The notes under the pieces were generated by a model that saw only the letters and a list, made by a program, of their open reading frames with translations, was not told the origin of the DNA and made no database searches. A stretch of 64,000 bases of DNA from Gammaproteobacteria bacterium (lineage in GTDB: Bacteria; Pseudomonadota; Gammaproteobacteria; Ga0077536), in contig JACKNH010000005.1 in the NCBI GenBank assembly GCA_024234975.1, positions 124,001 to 188,000 of the forward strand, read 5' to 3'. A program made the translations under genes and the position numbers. Position 1 is the first letter of the stretch. Each line of letters opens with the position of its first letter. Shown here piece by piece: positions 63,052 through 64,000 of the stretch.

Positions 63052-64000
63052 TGGCCGAGCGCAACCCGCAGATGATGACGCTGGGCCAGCTCTTGCCGGA
63101 CATCAACCTGCCAACGGCTGTGGCCGGTATCCCGATCGCTGGCCTTGCACTGGATAGCCGGCAGATCAGGGCCGGACAGGTATTCATTGCGGTTCGCGGG
63201 TCCGTATCGCATGGCATTGCTTACGTCGATGATGCCTTACGCAACGGCGCGGTCTGCGTACTGACCGATCAGTTCGCCGGCACACTCGGTGAACTCGCGG
63301 TGCCGCTGGTCGTGGTGACCGACCTTGCCGCGAAGGTATCGGCGATTGCAGGACAGTTTTTCGGCATGCCGTCAGCCACGATGGATGTCATCGCCGTGAC
63401 CGGCACCAACGGCAAGACAACCACCGCCAGCCTGCTGGCGGACCTGCTTGCCCGTGTCACATCGCGACGTGCGGGTTATATCGGGACGCTGGGTTCCGGC
63501 GAGGTCGGGCAATTGGCGCCAGGCTCAATGACGACGCCCGATGCGGTTGAAACCCAGCGGTTGCTGGCCGGGTTCAAAGCCAACGGTCTGTCATATGCAG
63601 TACTCGAAGCATCGTCTCACGCGTTGGATCAGGCGCGGCTGGCGGCGGTCAATACACGTTGCGCGGTGTTCACCAATCTGACGCGAGATCATCTGGATTA
63701 CCACGGCAGCATGGCAAGTTATCGTGCGGCCAAGGAGAAGGTCTTCCAGCTGCCCGGCATAACCAGCGCGGTGTTGAACATCGACGACGCGGCTGGCCTG
63801 GATTTGGCAGGTTCATTACCGGCAACGCTGATTTGCTGGACTTATTCGATCCGTCGCGATGCCGTCGCACCGAGTCCGTTGCGACACGTGCTCGTTGAAA
63901 GTATCGGGTTGGCGGCCACGGGCAGTCAGGTACGTATCCATAGCAGTTTCGGAACGCAGTCGGTTGACTCACCGTTGGTCGGTGAATTCAACGCCTCCAA
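63048..64000 (+). CDS. murE: UDP-MurNAc-tripeptide ligase MurE (5' part)
   Basis: Starts ATGATG at 63048 with GAGG seven bases upstream and runs off the right edge (317 codons present). N-terminal nucleotide-binding domain (GLALDSRQIRAGQVFIAVRG), then the ATP loop AVTGTNGKTTTASL and SSHALDQARL, and DHLDYHG containing conserved residues of the family. The diaminopimelate-specific DNPR motif would be beyond the edge, so the amino acid added is inferred from the phylum. Confidence 0.94.
   Translation, partial: MMAERNPQMMTLGQLLPDINLPTAVAGIPIAGLALDSRQIRAGQVFIAVRGSVSHGIAYVDDALRNGAVCVLTDQFAGTLGELAVPLVVVTDLAAKVSAIAGQFFGMPSATMDVIAVTGTNGKTTTASLLADLLARVTSRRAGYIGTLGSGEVGQLAPGSMTTPDAVETQRLLAGFKANGLSYAVLEASSHALDQARLAAVNTRCAVFTNLTRDHLDYHGSMASYRAAKEKVFQLPGITSAVLNIDDAAGLDLAGSLPATLICWTYSIRRDAVAPSPLRHVLVESIGLAATGSQVRIHSSFGTQSVDSPLVGEFNAS

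Overview
The window is a GC-rich, densely coded bacterial chromosome segment that reads as a gammaproteobacterium. Supporting gene orders are rsmI-rnpB-mraZ-rsmH-ftsL-ftsI-murE, yraN-lpoA divergent from rsmI, petABC-sspAB, ibaG-murA-hisG and queA-tgt-yajC-secD-secF. A flavocytochrome c sulfide dehydrogenase pair (fccAB) and a cytochrome bc1 complex indicate respiration with reduced sulfur as a possible electron source. The species cannot be read from the window.

Layout. 0-13 kb: partial phosphomannose isomerase-like gene, an uncharacterised membrane-anchored protein, a FimV-like protein, PBP4 (dacB), an AI-2E/PerM family permease, a TonB receptor with a small CxxC partner (metal uptake type), sel1-fccA-fccB and pyrC. 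13.5-26.6 kb: accessory catabolic block with hpaH, hpaI, a sodium:solute symporter, an AhpD-like protein, two LigM/DesA-like tetrahydrofolate-dependent O-demethylase paralogues, a LysR regulator, a DUF6152 protein with a secreted partner, and an O-methyltransferase. The genes fit turnover of methoxylated or carboxylated aromatic compounds. 26.6-30.9 kb: a large unrecognised protein, rhlE and a Tat-exported superoxide dismutase.

30.9-41.7 kb is the most accessory stretch. It holds a large FG-GAP/thrombospondin-type-3 protein interrupted by two in-frame TAG codons, a tautomerase, a winged-helix/TPR regulator preceded by three CGTGGAG units at exact 11-bp spacing, a secreted protein built of four repeats of about 106 residues, a VPxPA-CTERM protein, a class II Fic protein preceded by two matching 18-bp palindromes, a gene-poor zone with remnants, tRNA-Leu(CAA), and a 143-bp hairpin element that appears to supply the tRNA promoter's -35.

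41.8-64 kb is core: queA-tgt-yajC, a heavily frameshifted secD between intact yajC and secF, pdxB, gloA, ibaG-murA-hisG, petABC, sspAB, dolP-yraN-lpoA, rsmI-rnpB, and the start of the division and cell-wall cluster with a clear MraZ operator.

Leading observations: the broken secD, the amber-interrupted FG-GAP gene, the 11-bp-phased operator, the Fic operator pair, the four-repeat protein, the tRNA-Leu hairpin element and the O-demethylation island. All functional statements are from sequence reading without database searches.
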